Assembly (NCBI GenBank): GCA_030149405.1
Contig: JASBRM010000197.1
Coordinates: 1 to 15,900, forward strand
From: Neptuniibacter sp.
GTDB lineage: Bacteria > Pseudomonadota > Gammaproteobacteria > Pseudomonadales > Balneatricaceae
Direction: 5' to 3'
Length of the DNA: 15,900 nucleotides
Made by a program: the position numbers and the translations under genes. Below the pieces are notes generated by a model, which was given only the letters and a program-made list of their open reading frames with translations, did not search any database and was not told where the DNA came from. Shown in pieces: positions 1-6,526 of the stretch (its first letter is position 1; each line of letters opens with the position of its first letter).

Positions 1-231
1 TCCACTGTAATGCCGTTCATTTTACGTAACGTACGTTTGCAGGGTGTCGACTCAGTAAGCTGCCCATTTGAAAGACGTCAGGAAGCTTGGCAGCGCCTGC
101 AGAAGCAGCTACCAGAATCTGCGTTGGGCGAAATTGCTCAGGTGATCTCTCTGGCTGATCTGCCTGAATATGCAGACAAAATTACCGAAGGTCAGGTGAA
201 GGGACGTGTAGTAGTCGATTTGAATGCGTGA
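1..231 (+). CDS. acuI: YhdH/AcuI-type acrylyl-CoA reductase (quinone oxidoreductase family), C-terminal fragment
   Basis: The reading frame is open from the first base, so only the C-terminal ~76 residues are here; the ATG at position 10 is internal. The residues STVMPFILRNVRLQGVDS, the following CPFERRQEAWQRL segment and the end KITEGQVKGRVVVDL match the C-terminus of the YhdH/AcuI branch of zinc-independent medium-chain dehydrogenases. In characterised members this enzyme reduces acrylyl-CoA with NADPH and protects against acrylate, including acrylate from DMSP breakdown in marine bacteria. The NADPH-binding domain lies outside the window, so substrate is inferred from family resemblance only. 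A hairpin follows 19 bases after the stop. Confidence is high for the family and moderate for the precise enzyme. Confidence 0.8.
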   Translation, partial: STVMPFILRNVRLQGVDSVSCPFERRQEAWQRLQKQLPESALGEIAQVISLADLPEYADKITEGQVKGRVVVDLNA

Positions 232-250
232 AATTGATGACAGGTCCTGA

Positions 251-273
251 GATAAGGGGCTTTGCCCCTTATC
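251..273 (+). terminator. Hairpin terminator after the acuI fragment
   Basis: A perfect 10-bp stem (GATAAGGGGC and GCCCCTTATC) with a TTT loop lies between the convergent acuI-like and nnrS genes. The bases after it on the plus strand are T-rich but interrupted (TTGACTTTACTTTTT). It probably serves the plus-strand gene and may also act for nnrS. Confidence 0.7.
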
Positions 274-290
274 TTGACTTTACTTTTTAC

Positions 291-1469
291 TCAACCAAAT
301 AAACCATCCTTACGGGGTTTAATCAAAATTGAGGTATACCTGGAAAGGAACAGCAGCCAGGCGAGTACCCATAATCCACCTGAAAGATAGATTGTTGCCA
401 TATAATCTAGAGGCAGCAGATTAACTCCACTTCGAATCACTGCAGCGCTTAGGATCAGACCGAACGCCGAGAAAACAATCTTATTTATCACCAATGCTCT
501 GCCGGTATGACCCAGAGAGACACGGGCCATCATTCCCAGTGTCATACCTCCAATAGCGCCAACGGTGAATGCATGAAATGCCACCGATTGGCTCACGTAT
601 CCAAAACCAGCTAAGCCATATAAAGTAAAACCCAAAGGAATAAACAGGTAGCTGAACTGCAGAATCCAGACCAGTGGTACTGATACAACAGGGCGGCTGA
701 ACCACCCATAACTGCGGCACAAATGCATCAAGGCCAGGGCTAAACTCGAAAAAGCAATAAACTGTTTTTCATCGGTTAGGTTGAGAAACAACCAAGCAAC
801 TGTCGCAGGAATAATCAGTTTCTCTATCCAAGAAAATTTAGTGCATTGAGCCCCTTCAACTCCTCGCTCTGTAAAGAAGGGGATTACCCGGCCTCCTATT
901 ACGGTAATGAGCAATATGACTAAAAACAGAGAAAGGTTTATTCCCTTAGTCAGTGTGTTTTCAGTCATCTGATTTAACTCCGCATGTACCATCAGATTGG
1001 CTACAAAAAATGCCATAAGGATTGGAATGAATATCAGATTACGGAAATTCTGGGATTGAATAATAGGTATCGCAAGGCAAATTGCCAGAGCAGGGATAAA
1101 ACTAAGGTCAATAGTCGCAATTAACCAATCAGGAACACCCGGTAGGAATATGACCAGTCTCCCAATTAACCATAGACCAAATAATAAAGCGAGATTCCAG
1201 CCAAAGGGGGTTTGCACATTGGTCCAGTTACGAACGGCGGTCAGCAAAAAACCTGCAATGATTGCAATTGTGAAACCAAAAATCATCTCATGGCTGTGCC
1301 ATAAGGAAGTGCTTTGATAATAATTAATCGGGTTTCCGGTTTTGAGTAGGTGCAGCCAGAATAAAATCAGAATGACGGCTGAAATTGCACCACCCAGAAA
1401 GAAGGGCCTGAATCCCAGATTAAATAACGAGAACGCATGTGGAGATCGCTTTTCCTGTATCTGGATCAT
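291..1469 (-). CDS. nnrS: NnrS family haem-copper membrane protein
   Basis: The 392-residue product is almost entirely hydrophobic and should span the inner membrane about twelve times. It starts with the family's FNLGFRPFFLGGA motif (residues 16-28), then LWHSHEMIFGF (57-67), GGRVIPFFTERG near 192-203, and the histidine-rich AFHAFTVGAIGGMTLGMMARVSLGHTGR stretch near 299-325; the conserved histidines are the expected haem/copper ligands. NnrS proteins are induced by nitric oxide in denitrifiers and other proteobacteria and relieve nitrosative stress, with no clear catalytic activity shown. The ATG at 1469 has a good AGAGGA-type ribosome site about 10 bases upstream. No nor, nir or hmp gene is next to it here, so it stands alone. 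The NsrR-like box in its promoter supports nitric-oxide control. Confidence 0.93.
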   Translation of the reverse strand: MIQIQEKRSPHAFSLFNLGFRPFFLGGAISAVILILFWLHLLKTGNPINYYQSTSLWHSHEMIFGFTIAIIAGFLLTAVRNWTNVQTPFGWNLALLFGLWLIGRLVIFLPGVPDWLIATIDLSFIPALAICLAIPIIQSQNFRNLIFIPILMAFFVANLMVHAELNQMTENTLTKGINLSLFLVILLITVIGGRVIPFFTERGVEGAQCTKFSWIEKLIIPATVAWLFLNLTDEKQFIAFSSLALALMHLCRSYGWFSRPVVSVPLVWILQFSYLFIPLGFTLYGLAGFGYVSQSVAFHAFTVGAIGGMTLGMMARVSLGHTGRALVINKIVFSAFGLILSAAVIRSGVNLLPLDYMATIYLSGGLWVLAWLLFLSRYTSILIKPRKDGLFG

Positions 1470-1511
1470 AAAACTCTTTGTCCTCTCTAGGTGCTGGTCG
1501 AGTGATCTTTA

Positions 1512-1534
1512 AAGGTGTATTAAAAATACATTTT
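1512..1534 (-). promoter_or_regulatory. Predicted NsrR operator of nnrS
   Basis: Two 11-base arms, AAGGTGTATTA and AAATACATTTT, flank a single A and form an imperfect inverted repeat. They match the known NsrR consensus arms (AAGATGYATTT and AAATRCATCTT) at 9 of 11 and 10 of 11 positions. The site covers the predicted -10 of nnrS, a position suited to repression. NsrR is a nitric-oxide-sensing iron-sulfur repressor of such genes; the nsrR gene itself is not in the window. Confidence 0.7.
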
Positions 1535-1551
1535 AATTGCGGGTTTGCCAA
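1523..1551 (-). promoter_or_regulatory. Predicted sigma-70 promoter of nnrS
   Basis: On the minus strand a TTGGCA -35 element (1546-1551) is followed after 17 bases by TATTTT (1523-1528) as -10. The -10 lies within the NsrR-like box. The start codon is about 50 bases downstream. Confidence 0.5.
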
Positions 1552-1701
1552 GTCCATAGAGAATGATCTACTTGAGTTAGGTCAGTAATTGATAGATTGC
1601 TTAAAGGTAAGTACTGTTAAGTCACTCTAAGATTGCCTTACAGTTAAACCGGGCCATCGCCTACACTGATAAATAGCCTTCAATAGCAATAAGAAGTGAG
1701 C

Positions 1702-3249
1702 ATGAAGTACACAGATACATTGCAGAAAATCCATCAGGGTCTGGATCAACTGGGAGATCTCCCGGTGTTCAGTGCCACGGTTAACCGCATTCAGCAGATA
1801 AGTACTTCTGATGAAGGCGATGCAATGGCCCTGGCTGTGGCAATTATGAAAGATACCAGCCTGGCCGCGAAAGTGTTGAAAGTGGCTAATTCCAGCGCCT
1901 ATAACCGCAATAATAAAAATATCTCGGTTGTGTCCCGGGCCGTGGTAATTATTGGTTTTAATAGCATCAAGAATATTTGCATCACTCTGAAACTGATTGA
2001 AACTTTTCATGATGAGCATCCGGATCTGGACGTTCCAGGCATGATGATGCGGCAACTGCTCAGTGCAAACCTAGCCAAGGAGTTTGCGCTCAAAAGTAAT
2101 AAGAAGATTGACCCAGAAGAAGCTTATATTGCGGCTCTGTTATTTGGCTTAGGTGAAATCATGGTTGCCTGCACAATGCCGGACCAGTACCGACGCATGT
2201 TAAGGCTGAGATCTCACGGTGAAAAGAAATGGAGCCTGGTTCAAACAGAGGTGTTGGGTACAACATTCAGTGAGCTTGGTAAGGAGATGGCGTTAGGCTG
2301 GGGTTATCCGCAAGAGGTTTTGCAGTCGATCGAGCATCATGATCTGGCTCATATTGATGGTAAATCTGACTTTATGGGTTCATTACCTTCTCTTGCTAAT
2401 GGCCTTATTCAGCACCTACTGGTCCAGGATGCTGCACATGAACAGTCCTTTTCTCACATTATGGAGTCCTTATCGGATGTCAGTGCGATTCCATTGGATG
2501 AAGTAGGCACAACTACGCTTCAGTGTTTCAATAATGTGGCCAAAGTGAGTCGGGATTATGGCTTAAAAGGGAAATCCCTGGTGCCTAAATTTGTCGAAAC
2601 AGGTGATGAAACCAAGGACGAAATGATACGCCAGCTGGCTTTTCTTGGGCAGAGTGAAGCTGAAATGGAAGAGCAGGAGCTGGTAACAGTTGATCAGCTT
2701 GAGTCATCCATCCGTCAGGTTGAACGTAGCCAGAAACAGATTGAATACTTACAAAAGCTATCTGAGTTAATGGCATCGGGAAATAAGATTCATGAAGTGT
2801 TTAAATTGGTGATATCTGCACTTCAGGATTGCGGAAGCTTTGACCGAAGTATGTTATGTCTCCTGAGTTCGGGAGGGGATAAGCTCTCCGTAAAAATCAT
2901 TGAGGGAGAAAAGCTCGACGATCTGCAAAGCTATTTCGAAAGAAAGAAAAACGGTAAAGCCGATGATCTGTTTTTCAGGGTGTTGAACAAGCGTGTAACC
3001 TTGTTGGTGAATGACCTTGACGAAGATGGCTGGTCTAATCGTTTACCAAAAACATTTGTTGATCAGGTTGGCTGTAAGGGATTTGTCTTGATTCCATTAA
3101 CCATGGGCGTGAGAGTCATCGGAATGCTCTATGCGGATAAGGTTAAAGGCTCTGAGGGGCTGACTGACGAAGATTTTAATCTCTTCAATCAGTTTGCAAC
3201 CCAGACTCGCGTGGCCCTGTCATACGCTGACTCTAAAGCTAAGCATTAA
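1702..3249 (+). CDS. HDOD domain and GAF domain signalling protein
   Basis: The first ~280 residues are an HDOD domain: LGDLPVFSATVNRI near the N-terminus, DTSLAAKVLKVANSSAYN near residues 51-68, then AALLFGLGEIMV and WGYPQEVLQSIEHHDLAH. HDOD domains resemble HD phosphohydrolases that have lost the catalytic metal site. A linker with coiled-coil character (about 318-350, rich in E, Q and K) leads to a C-terminal GAF domain of ~150 residues, with the conserved GFVLIPLTMGVRVIGMLYADK strand region near 465-487. Such proteins usually act as regulatory scaffolds in motility, biofilm or stress signalling; the ligand of this GAF is unknown. I chose ATG 1702 because AAGAAG lies five bases before it; a GTG at 1696 in the same frame would add two residues and has no spaced ribosome site. 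It is monocistronic. Confidence 0.88.
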   Translation: MKYTDTLQKIHQGLDQLGDLPVFSATVNRIQQISTSDEGDAMALAVAIMKDTSLAAKVLKVANSSAYNRNNKNISVVSRAVVIIGFNSIKNICITLKLIETFHDEHPDLDVPGMMMRQLLSANLAKEFALKSNKKIDPEEAYIAALLFGLGEIMVACTMPDQYRRMLRLRSHGEKKWSLVQTEVLGTTFSELGKEMALGWGYPQEVLQSIEHHDLAHIDGKSDFMGSLPSLANGLIQHLLVQDAAHEQSFSHIMESLSDVSAIPLDEVGTTTLQCFNNVAKVSRDYGLKGKSLVPKFVETGDETKDEMIRQLAFLGQSEAEMEEQELVTVDQLESSIRQVERSQKQIEYLQKLSELMASGNKIHEVFKLVISALQDCGSFDRSMLCLLSSGGDKLSVKIIEGEKLDDLQSYFERKKNGKADDLFFRVLNKRVTLLVNDLDEDGWSNRLPKTFVDQVGCKGFVLIPLTMGVRVIGMLYADKVKGSEGLTDEDFNLFNQFATQTRVALSYADSKAKH

Positions 3250-3273
3250 CTGAGTAAGCAGGCTTACTCAGTT
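3248..3273. terminator. Bidirectional hairpin overlapping two stop codons
   Basis: A perfect 12-bp stem (AACTGAGTAAGC and GCTTACTCAGTT) with a two-base spacer lies exactly between convergent genes. It contains part of the TAA of the HDOD-GAF gene (3247-3249) and the TAA of the minus-strand small gene (3264-3266). Neither side has a strong T-run, so termination efficiency is uncertain. Confidence 0.55.
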
Positions 3274-3566
3274 ACACCTTTGACAAAGGATTTAGTGTTT
3301 TCCCAGGCTTCTTTACTCACTTCCACACCTTTGTCGATCACTTCCCCTCCAGTTTCAACGGCCGTTTGGGCCCCGGATTCTGTAGAGCATACAGCGCGCT
3401 GCGCTACACACTTTGACTTGCAGCCCAGTTCCGCTGCTTCATCAGAGAAATATCTAACTGCACATTCTGTTTCGCAAAGAGCTTGCTTGGTTGAGCAGTC
3501 AGCTGCTGCATAAGGGCTAATGAGCAACGGTGCAATAGCCAGTAATAAAGTCGAAAGTTTTTTCAT
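3264..3566 (-). CDS. Small secreted protein with six mirror-symmetric cysteines
   Basis: I do not recognise a named family. The 100-residue product starts with a signal peptide (MKKLSTLLLAIAPLLISPYAAA) that should be cut near AAA-DC, so the mature protein is probably periplasmic; an aspartate before the cysteine argues against a lipobox. Cysteines at 24, 31, 35, 49, 53 and 60 follow C-x6-C-x3-C-x13-C-x3-C-x6-C, a perfectly symmetric pattern expected of a helical hairpin held by disulfides. The C-terminal ~40 residues are amphipathic and charged. I chose the ATG at 3566 because it begins a proper signal peptide; the open frame runs further upstream but only through the adenosyltransferase gene. 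It starts one base after that gene's stop codon, so translation is probably coupled. Function is unknown. Confidence 0.75.
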   Translation of the reverse strand: MKKLSTLLLAIAPLLISPYAAADCSTKQALCETECAVRYFSDEAAELGCKSKCVAQRAVCSTESGAQTAVETGGEVIDKGVEVSKEAWENTKSFVKGVTE

Positions 3567-3567
3567 T

Positions 3568-4146
3568 TTAATGCTCAGAGTTAGTTCGTTGTGCTTTTGG
3601 CTTCCAGAGGACTTCCTCTTCACCATTCTCACTTGCTAAAAATCTTGCTGCCACAAACAGCAGATCGGATAAACGATTCAAGTAGGCTACCGCATGTGGA
3701 TTAACTGTTTCTGAATCGATTGCTTGCAGCGCAATTATAACCCGTTCTGCTCTTCTGCATACGGTTCTGGCCATATGCGCGTTACAAACCGATTGGGAGC
3801 CTCCTGGAAGTATAAACTCCTTGAGGGTTGGCAGGTCAGCATTTAAGTGATCCAGGGTGTTTTCGAGAGCCGTGATGTCGTCAGCATCGATTACCTTGTA
3901 GTCACTGGTAGCGACCGCAATTTCGCCTCCCAAGTCAAACAGCTGATGCTGAACATTTTTTAAAATGGGCTTTAGTTCGGACTCCTTGAGCCCTGAAAGG
4001 GTCAGGCCTATCCAGCTGTTGAGTTCATCAACAACGCCGAGTACTTCTATTCGTAGAGAGGATTTATGGACTCTGGAACCATTGGCCAGGCTGGTTTCTC
4101 CCTGATCTCCAGAGCGTGTGTAAATTTTAGTAAGGCGGTTAGGCAT
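3568..4146 (-). CDS. pduO: PduO-type ATP:cob(I)alamin adenosyltransferase
   Basis: The 192-residue protein has the full signature of the PduO/MMAB family, which transfers the adenosyl group of ATP to cob(I)alamin to make coenzyme B12. The N-terminal ATP loop is TKIYTRSGDQGETSL (residues 6-20), followed by VHKSSLRIEVLGVVDELNS (27-44), the GGSQSVCNAHMARTVCRRAER segment (115-135) carrying the conserved arginines, and YLNRLSDLLFVAARFL (155-170). Length is normal for a single-domain form. No B12 biosynthesis or B12-dependent mutase gene is in the window, so it probably serves salvage. It is the first gene of a two-gene unit with the six-cysteine protein. The start at 4146 has only a weak AAG ribosome site. 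This is the PduO family, not the unrelated CobA/CobO type. Confidence 0.92.
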   Translation of the reverse strand: MPNRLTKIYTRSGDQGETSLANGSRVHKSSLRIEVLGVVDELNSWIGLTLSGLKESELKPILKNVQHQLFDLGGEIAVATSDYKVIDADDITALENTLDHLNADLPTLKEFILPGGSQSVCNAHMARTVCRRAERVIIALQAIDSETVNPHAVAYLNRLSDLLFVAARFLASENGEEEVLWKPKAQRTNSEH

Positions 4147-4187
4147 ATCTTATTCTGCTGCGAGTTACGTATGAATAAGATCTAAGT

Positions 4188-4204
4188 TTGAACGAAAGGT
4201 TCAA
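4188..4204. repeat. Perfect inverted repeat upstream of the adenosyltransferase gene
   Basis: TTGAAC and GTTCAA flank five bases (GAAAG). The repeat is 42-58 bases upstream of the pduO-type start, and its outer arm read on the minus strand (TTGAAC) could be a -35 element with TCTTAT 18 bases further on. It may be an operator or a small hairpin; no specific regulator can be named. Confidence 0.3.
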
Positions 4205-4214
4205 TGAAGAGAAG

Positions 4215-4239
4215 AGAGCAGAAGCAAAGCTTCTGCTCT
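4215..4239 (-). terminator. Terminator of the ppk2 operon
   Basis: An 11-bp perfect stem (AGAGCAGAAGC and GCTTCTGCTCT) with a three-base loop follows the stop codon of the 75-residue protein by about 20 bases. On the minus strand it is followed by the pyrimidine-rich CTTCTCTTCATT, not a clean T-run. Confidence 0.6.
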
Positions 4240-4259
4240 GTTGATGGGCAGGCTAGAAG

Positions 4260-4487
4260 TTAACGATCAAAATGTTCTGCGAAATTTCGAACGTCATGTG
4301 CCAATTGGTCGATTTTATCGGCAGTTTTTTCCATTTCCTGAAGTACTGCAGCACTGATTGCCGATTCAATCAGTAGTGCCAGTTCCGAGAAATGCCCCTC
4401 GCCAATGTCGTTAGCCATAGCTTCAGGAAGCATTGTTTTAAAAGAATCTACAACGTGTAATGCGTGTTGCGTTTGCTTCATTGTCAT
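4260..4487 (-). CDS. Hypothetical 75-residue helical protein encoded with ppk2
   Basis: I do not recognise a characterised family. The sequence is predicted to be almost wholly helical, with a hydrophobic stretch FSELALLIESAISAAVLQEMEK near residues 33-54 and an acidic, histidine-containing end (HDVRNFAEHFDR). It has no signal peptide, cysteine or membrane span, so it should be cytosolic. The ATG at 4487 has GGAG eight bases upstream; a second ATG two codons later is less well placed. It lies 17 bases after the ppk2 stop codon and before a shared terminator, so the two are almost certainly co-transcribed. A role as partner or regulator of PPK2 is an inference from position only. Confidence 0.7.
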   Translation of the reverse strand: MTMKQTQHALHVVDSFKTMLPEAMANDIGEGHFSELALLIESAISAAVLQEMEKTADKIDQLAHDVRNFAEHFDR

Positions 4488-4504
4488 TATTAATACTCCA
4501 GGCC

Positions 4505-5404
4505 TTACTTAGTAGTCGGGTGATTATTAGTGTGGACAGCGTTACTTACAATCAATGGGTCAGGCTGTAGCTCAATATCGGTGTTCTTGTCTGGATACGG
4601 CAGGCTTGTTAAGAAGTGACGCATTGCATTTAAACGGGCACGTTTCTTATCGTCTGACTTGATTACAGTCCATGGCGCATCTGCAGTATCGGTGTAAAAG
4701 AACATGGATTCTTTTGCTTCGGTATAGTCATCCCATTTATCCAGAGACGCCAAATCAATAGGGGAAAGTTTCCACTGCTTCAGTGGATCAACACGTCGAG
4801 CCTGAAAGCGGCGGAACTGCTCTTCACGGCTTACTGAGAACCAGAATTTGAAGAAACGGATACCGCTGCGGCTAAGCATTCTCTCAAGTTCCGGTGTTTG
4901 ACGCATAAACTCCAGATATTCTGCAGGAGAACAGAAATTCATAACTTTTTCGACACCTGCACGGTTGTACCATGAGCGGTCAAACAGCACGATCTCACCT
5001 GCGGTTGGCAGATGGTTAATATAGCGTTGGAAATACCACTGACCTTTTTCCTGTTCGTTAGGTTTCTCCAAAGCTACTACACGTGCACCACGAGGGTTAA
5101 GGTGTTCCATCATACGTTTAATGGTGCCGCCTTTGCCGGCAGCATCCCGGCCTTCAAACAGAATAACAACTTTTTGACCGGTCTCTCTGACCCAGTTTTG
5201 AACTTTTAAAAGTTCAATCTGCAATTCTTTCTTGCGCTTTTCGTACTCACGGCGAGAGATCTTGTTGTCATAAGGGTAATCGCTGGCTTCGAAACTATCG
5301 GTTAGCTCCTGATCCAGAACTACAGAGGGGCATGCTTCAGATTTTTCTACACTCTTAGCAGCTTCTTTTAAATCGGCTTTTGGTTTCTGTACTTCCTGGT
5401 TCAT
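4505..5404 (-). CDS. ppk2: Polyphosphate kinase 2 (PPK2 family)
   Basis: The protein (299 residues from the chosen start) carries the PPK2 P-loop fold. Walker A is GRDAAGKGG (residues 85-93), followed by IKRMMEHLNPRGARVVAL; Walker B is LFDRSWYNRAGVE (140-152), and the arginine-rich lid FRRFQARRVDPLKQWKLSPID follows near 197-217. PPK2 enzymes move phosphate between polyphosphate and nucleoside di- or monophosphates; the single domain and overall sequence suggest class I (nucleoside diphosphate substrate), which I infer and cannot prove. A polar N-terminal extension of about 45 residues precedes the core. ATG 5404 is preferred because AGAGGA lies six bases before it; for ATG 5410 the same sequence abuts the start. 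The upstream region has an FNR/Anr-like promoter, and a 75-residue protein follows in the operon. Confidence 0.93.
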   Translation of the reverse strand: MNQEVQKPKADLKEAAKSVEKSEACPSVVLDQELTDSFEASDYPYDNKISRREYEKRKKELQIELLKVQNWVRETGQKVVILFEGRDAAGKGGTIKRMMEHLNPRGARVVALEKPNEQEKGQWYFQRYINHLPTAGEIVLFDRSWYNRAGVEKVMNFCSPAEYLEFMRQTPELERMLSRSGIRFFKFWFSVSREEQFRRFQARRVDPLKQWKLSPIDLASLDKWDDYTEAKESMFFYTDTADAPWTVIKSDDKKRARLNAMRHFLTSLPYPDKNTDIELQPDPLIVSNAVHTNNHPTTK

Positions 5405-5440
5405 AGGCATTCCTCTAGTTAGTTATAAGTCATGCTTAGG

Positions 5441-5481
5441 ATTATCCTCCTGTGTGGTTTTTGAGGGGTGATTTGGATCAA
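5441..5481 (-). promoter_or_regulatory. Predicted class II FNR/Anr-dependent promoter of ppk2
   Basis: Read on the minus strand, TTGAT-CCAA-ATCAC (5468-5481) matches the FNR/Anr consensus TTGAT-N4-ATCAA at 9 of 10 positions. Twenty-one bases further is GATAAT (5441-5446), five of six matches to the -10 consensus. This places the centre of the FNR site about 40.5 bases upstream of the predicted start of transcription, close to the usual 41.5 for class II activation. There is no good -35, as expected for an activator-dependent promoter. The start codon is ~30 bases after the predicted start of transcription. Confidence 0.6.
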
Positions 5482-5527
5482 AGGAAGGTGAGAAAAATTA
5501 GAATATTCTTTATTAGCGTAACAAGAG

Positions 5528-6421
5528 TCAGATAAACTCATGCATTTTTTTGATTTGAGCTAGGTAGCGGGCGTTGGTGGGTGTCGGCACGGCGTATTGT
5601 TTTGCCAATTTGCATAAATAACCGGTGATGGCTTCGATTTCTGTTGGTCGACCGTGACGAACATCCTGCATCATTGAAGAATAGTTTTCAGACGTTAATT
5701 CTGCGACATCACAAGCGTGTTCTATTAATGGACCTTTAAACAGTTTGATACCAGCCGCAGTAGCCACGGCTTCAACTTCACGGCAAATTTGAGCCATTTC
5801 CGACAGGTAATCGGGTTTTTTGATTAGTTCACCATTTTGGCATTGAAAACAGGCGGTTAGAGGGTTTATGGCGCAGTTAATTGCTAGTTTGCACCATAAG
5901 GTTCTCTCAATCTCATCATCCATTTCGATTTTGAGAAATCCACGGCCCAGTTCTTCGAGCCAGTAACTGTCTTTATCAGGATTACCCAGACGGGTGTAAC
6001 CTTCTCCGGCATGAACCAGATCAAAGGGTTCAGGTAACCAGGCGCCATCTGTGGTGGATGCCCACACAACATCAGCATCAGGAAGTTGCTCTTTGATCCA
6101 TTGCTGGCTGCCCATCCCGTTCTGAAGCACGATGACTCTTGCTTTATCAGCAATCCGGTGGCGAATGCTGTTGAAGGCTTTTTGAGTGCTTTGTGCCTTA
6201 GTGGTGACAAGGAGCTGAGAGATAGTGCCTTTTGATTCTGCGAGCTCAGCCTCAGTTGTATAAAGTTTGTCTTTGAGTCGAATCCCTTTCTGCTGATTGA
6301 ACAGGTCAAGCTTAGCTTGGGTGCGCAGAACTAAAGTGACTGGAAATCCAGCACTTACTAGGTGGCATGCCCAAAGGTTGCCAATCGATCCTGCCCCTAA
6401 AATATGCCAGGCTGTGTTCAT
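5528..6421 (-). CDS. panE: 2-dehydropantoate 2-reductase (ketopantoate reductase, PanE/ApbA family)
   Basis: The 297-residue product has an N-terminal Rossmann fold with ILGAGSIGNLWACHL (residues 7-21, the NADPH loop GAGSIG), the strand VIVLQNGMGSQ near 96-106, and the C-terminal helical domain with WCKLAINCAINPLTA, which holds the family's catalytic lysine, and MMQDVRHGRPTEIEAITGYLCK. It reduces ketopantoate to pantoate for pantothenate and CoA synthesis. The open frame continues to an ATG at 6457, but starting at 6421 puts the Rossmann motif where the family has it and gives an AGAGG 12 bases upstream; a possible TATAAG -10 right in front of 6457 also argues for the shorter form. The start is therefore probable, not certain. 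The closely related family members with other 2-keto acid substrates cannot be excluded. Confidence 0.85.
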   Translation of the reverse strand: MNTAWHILGAGSIGNLWACHLVSAGFPVTLVLRTQAKLDLFNQQKGIRLKDKLYTTEAELAESKGTISQLLVTTKAQSTQKAFNSIRHRIADKARVIVLQNGMGSQQWIKEQLPDADVVWASTTDGAWLPEPFDLVHAGEGYTRLGNPDKDSYWLEELGRGFLKIEMDDEIERTLWCKLAINCAINPLTACFQCQNGELIKKPDYLSEMAQICREVEAVATAAGIKLFKGPLIEHACDVAELTSENYSSMMQDVRHGRPTEIEAITGYLCKLAKQYAVPTPTNARYLAQIKKMHEFI

Positions 6422-6471
6422 CTGTTTTTGCGACCTCTGAAGAAGAGAACTACTCATTCTTATATTGTGGC

Positions 6472-6500
6472 GTGAAATACCCCTTCAGGTCAGCTAGAAT
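6472..6500 (+). promoter_or_regulatory. Predicted sigma-70 promoter of yajQ
   Basis: GTGAAA (6472-6477) as -35 and TAGAAT (6495-6500) as -10 are separated by 17 bases. The -10 has five of six consensus matches. The yajQ start codon is 27 bases downstream of it. Confidence 0.45.
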
Positions 6501-6526
6501 CGCGAAAAAATTCAGGAGTAAAGCTT

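Noticed and set aside
5417..5451. AGGAGG followed by a tiny frame (ATG ACT TAT AAC TAA) upstream of ppk2, as a leader peptide
   Set aside because: The spacing of 12 bases is long, the frame has only four codons, and the predicted start of transcription lies after the AGGAGG.
5884..6309. 141-codon frame within panE
   Set aside because: It is the same strand in another frame of a clear Rossmann-fold gene and has no domain features.
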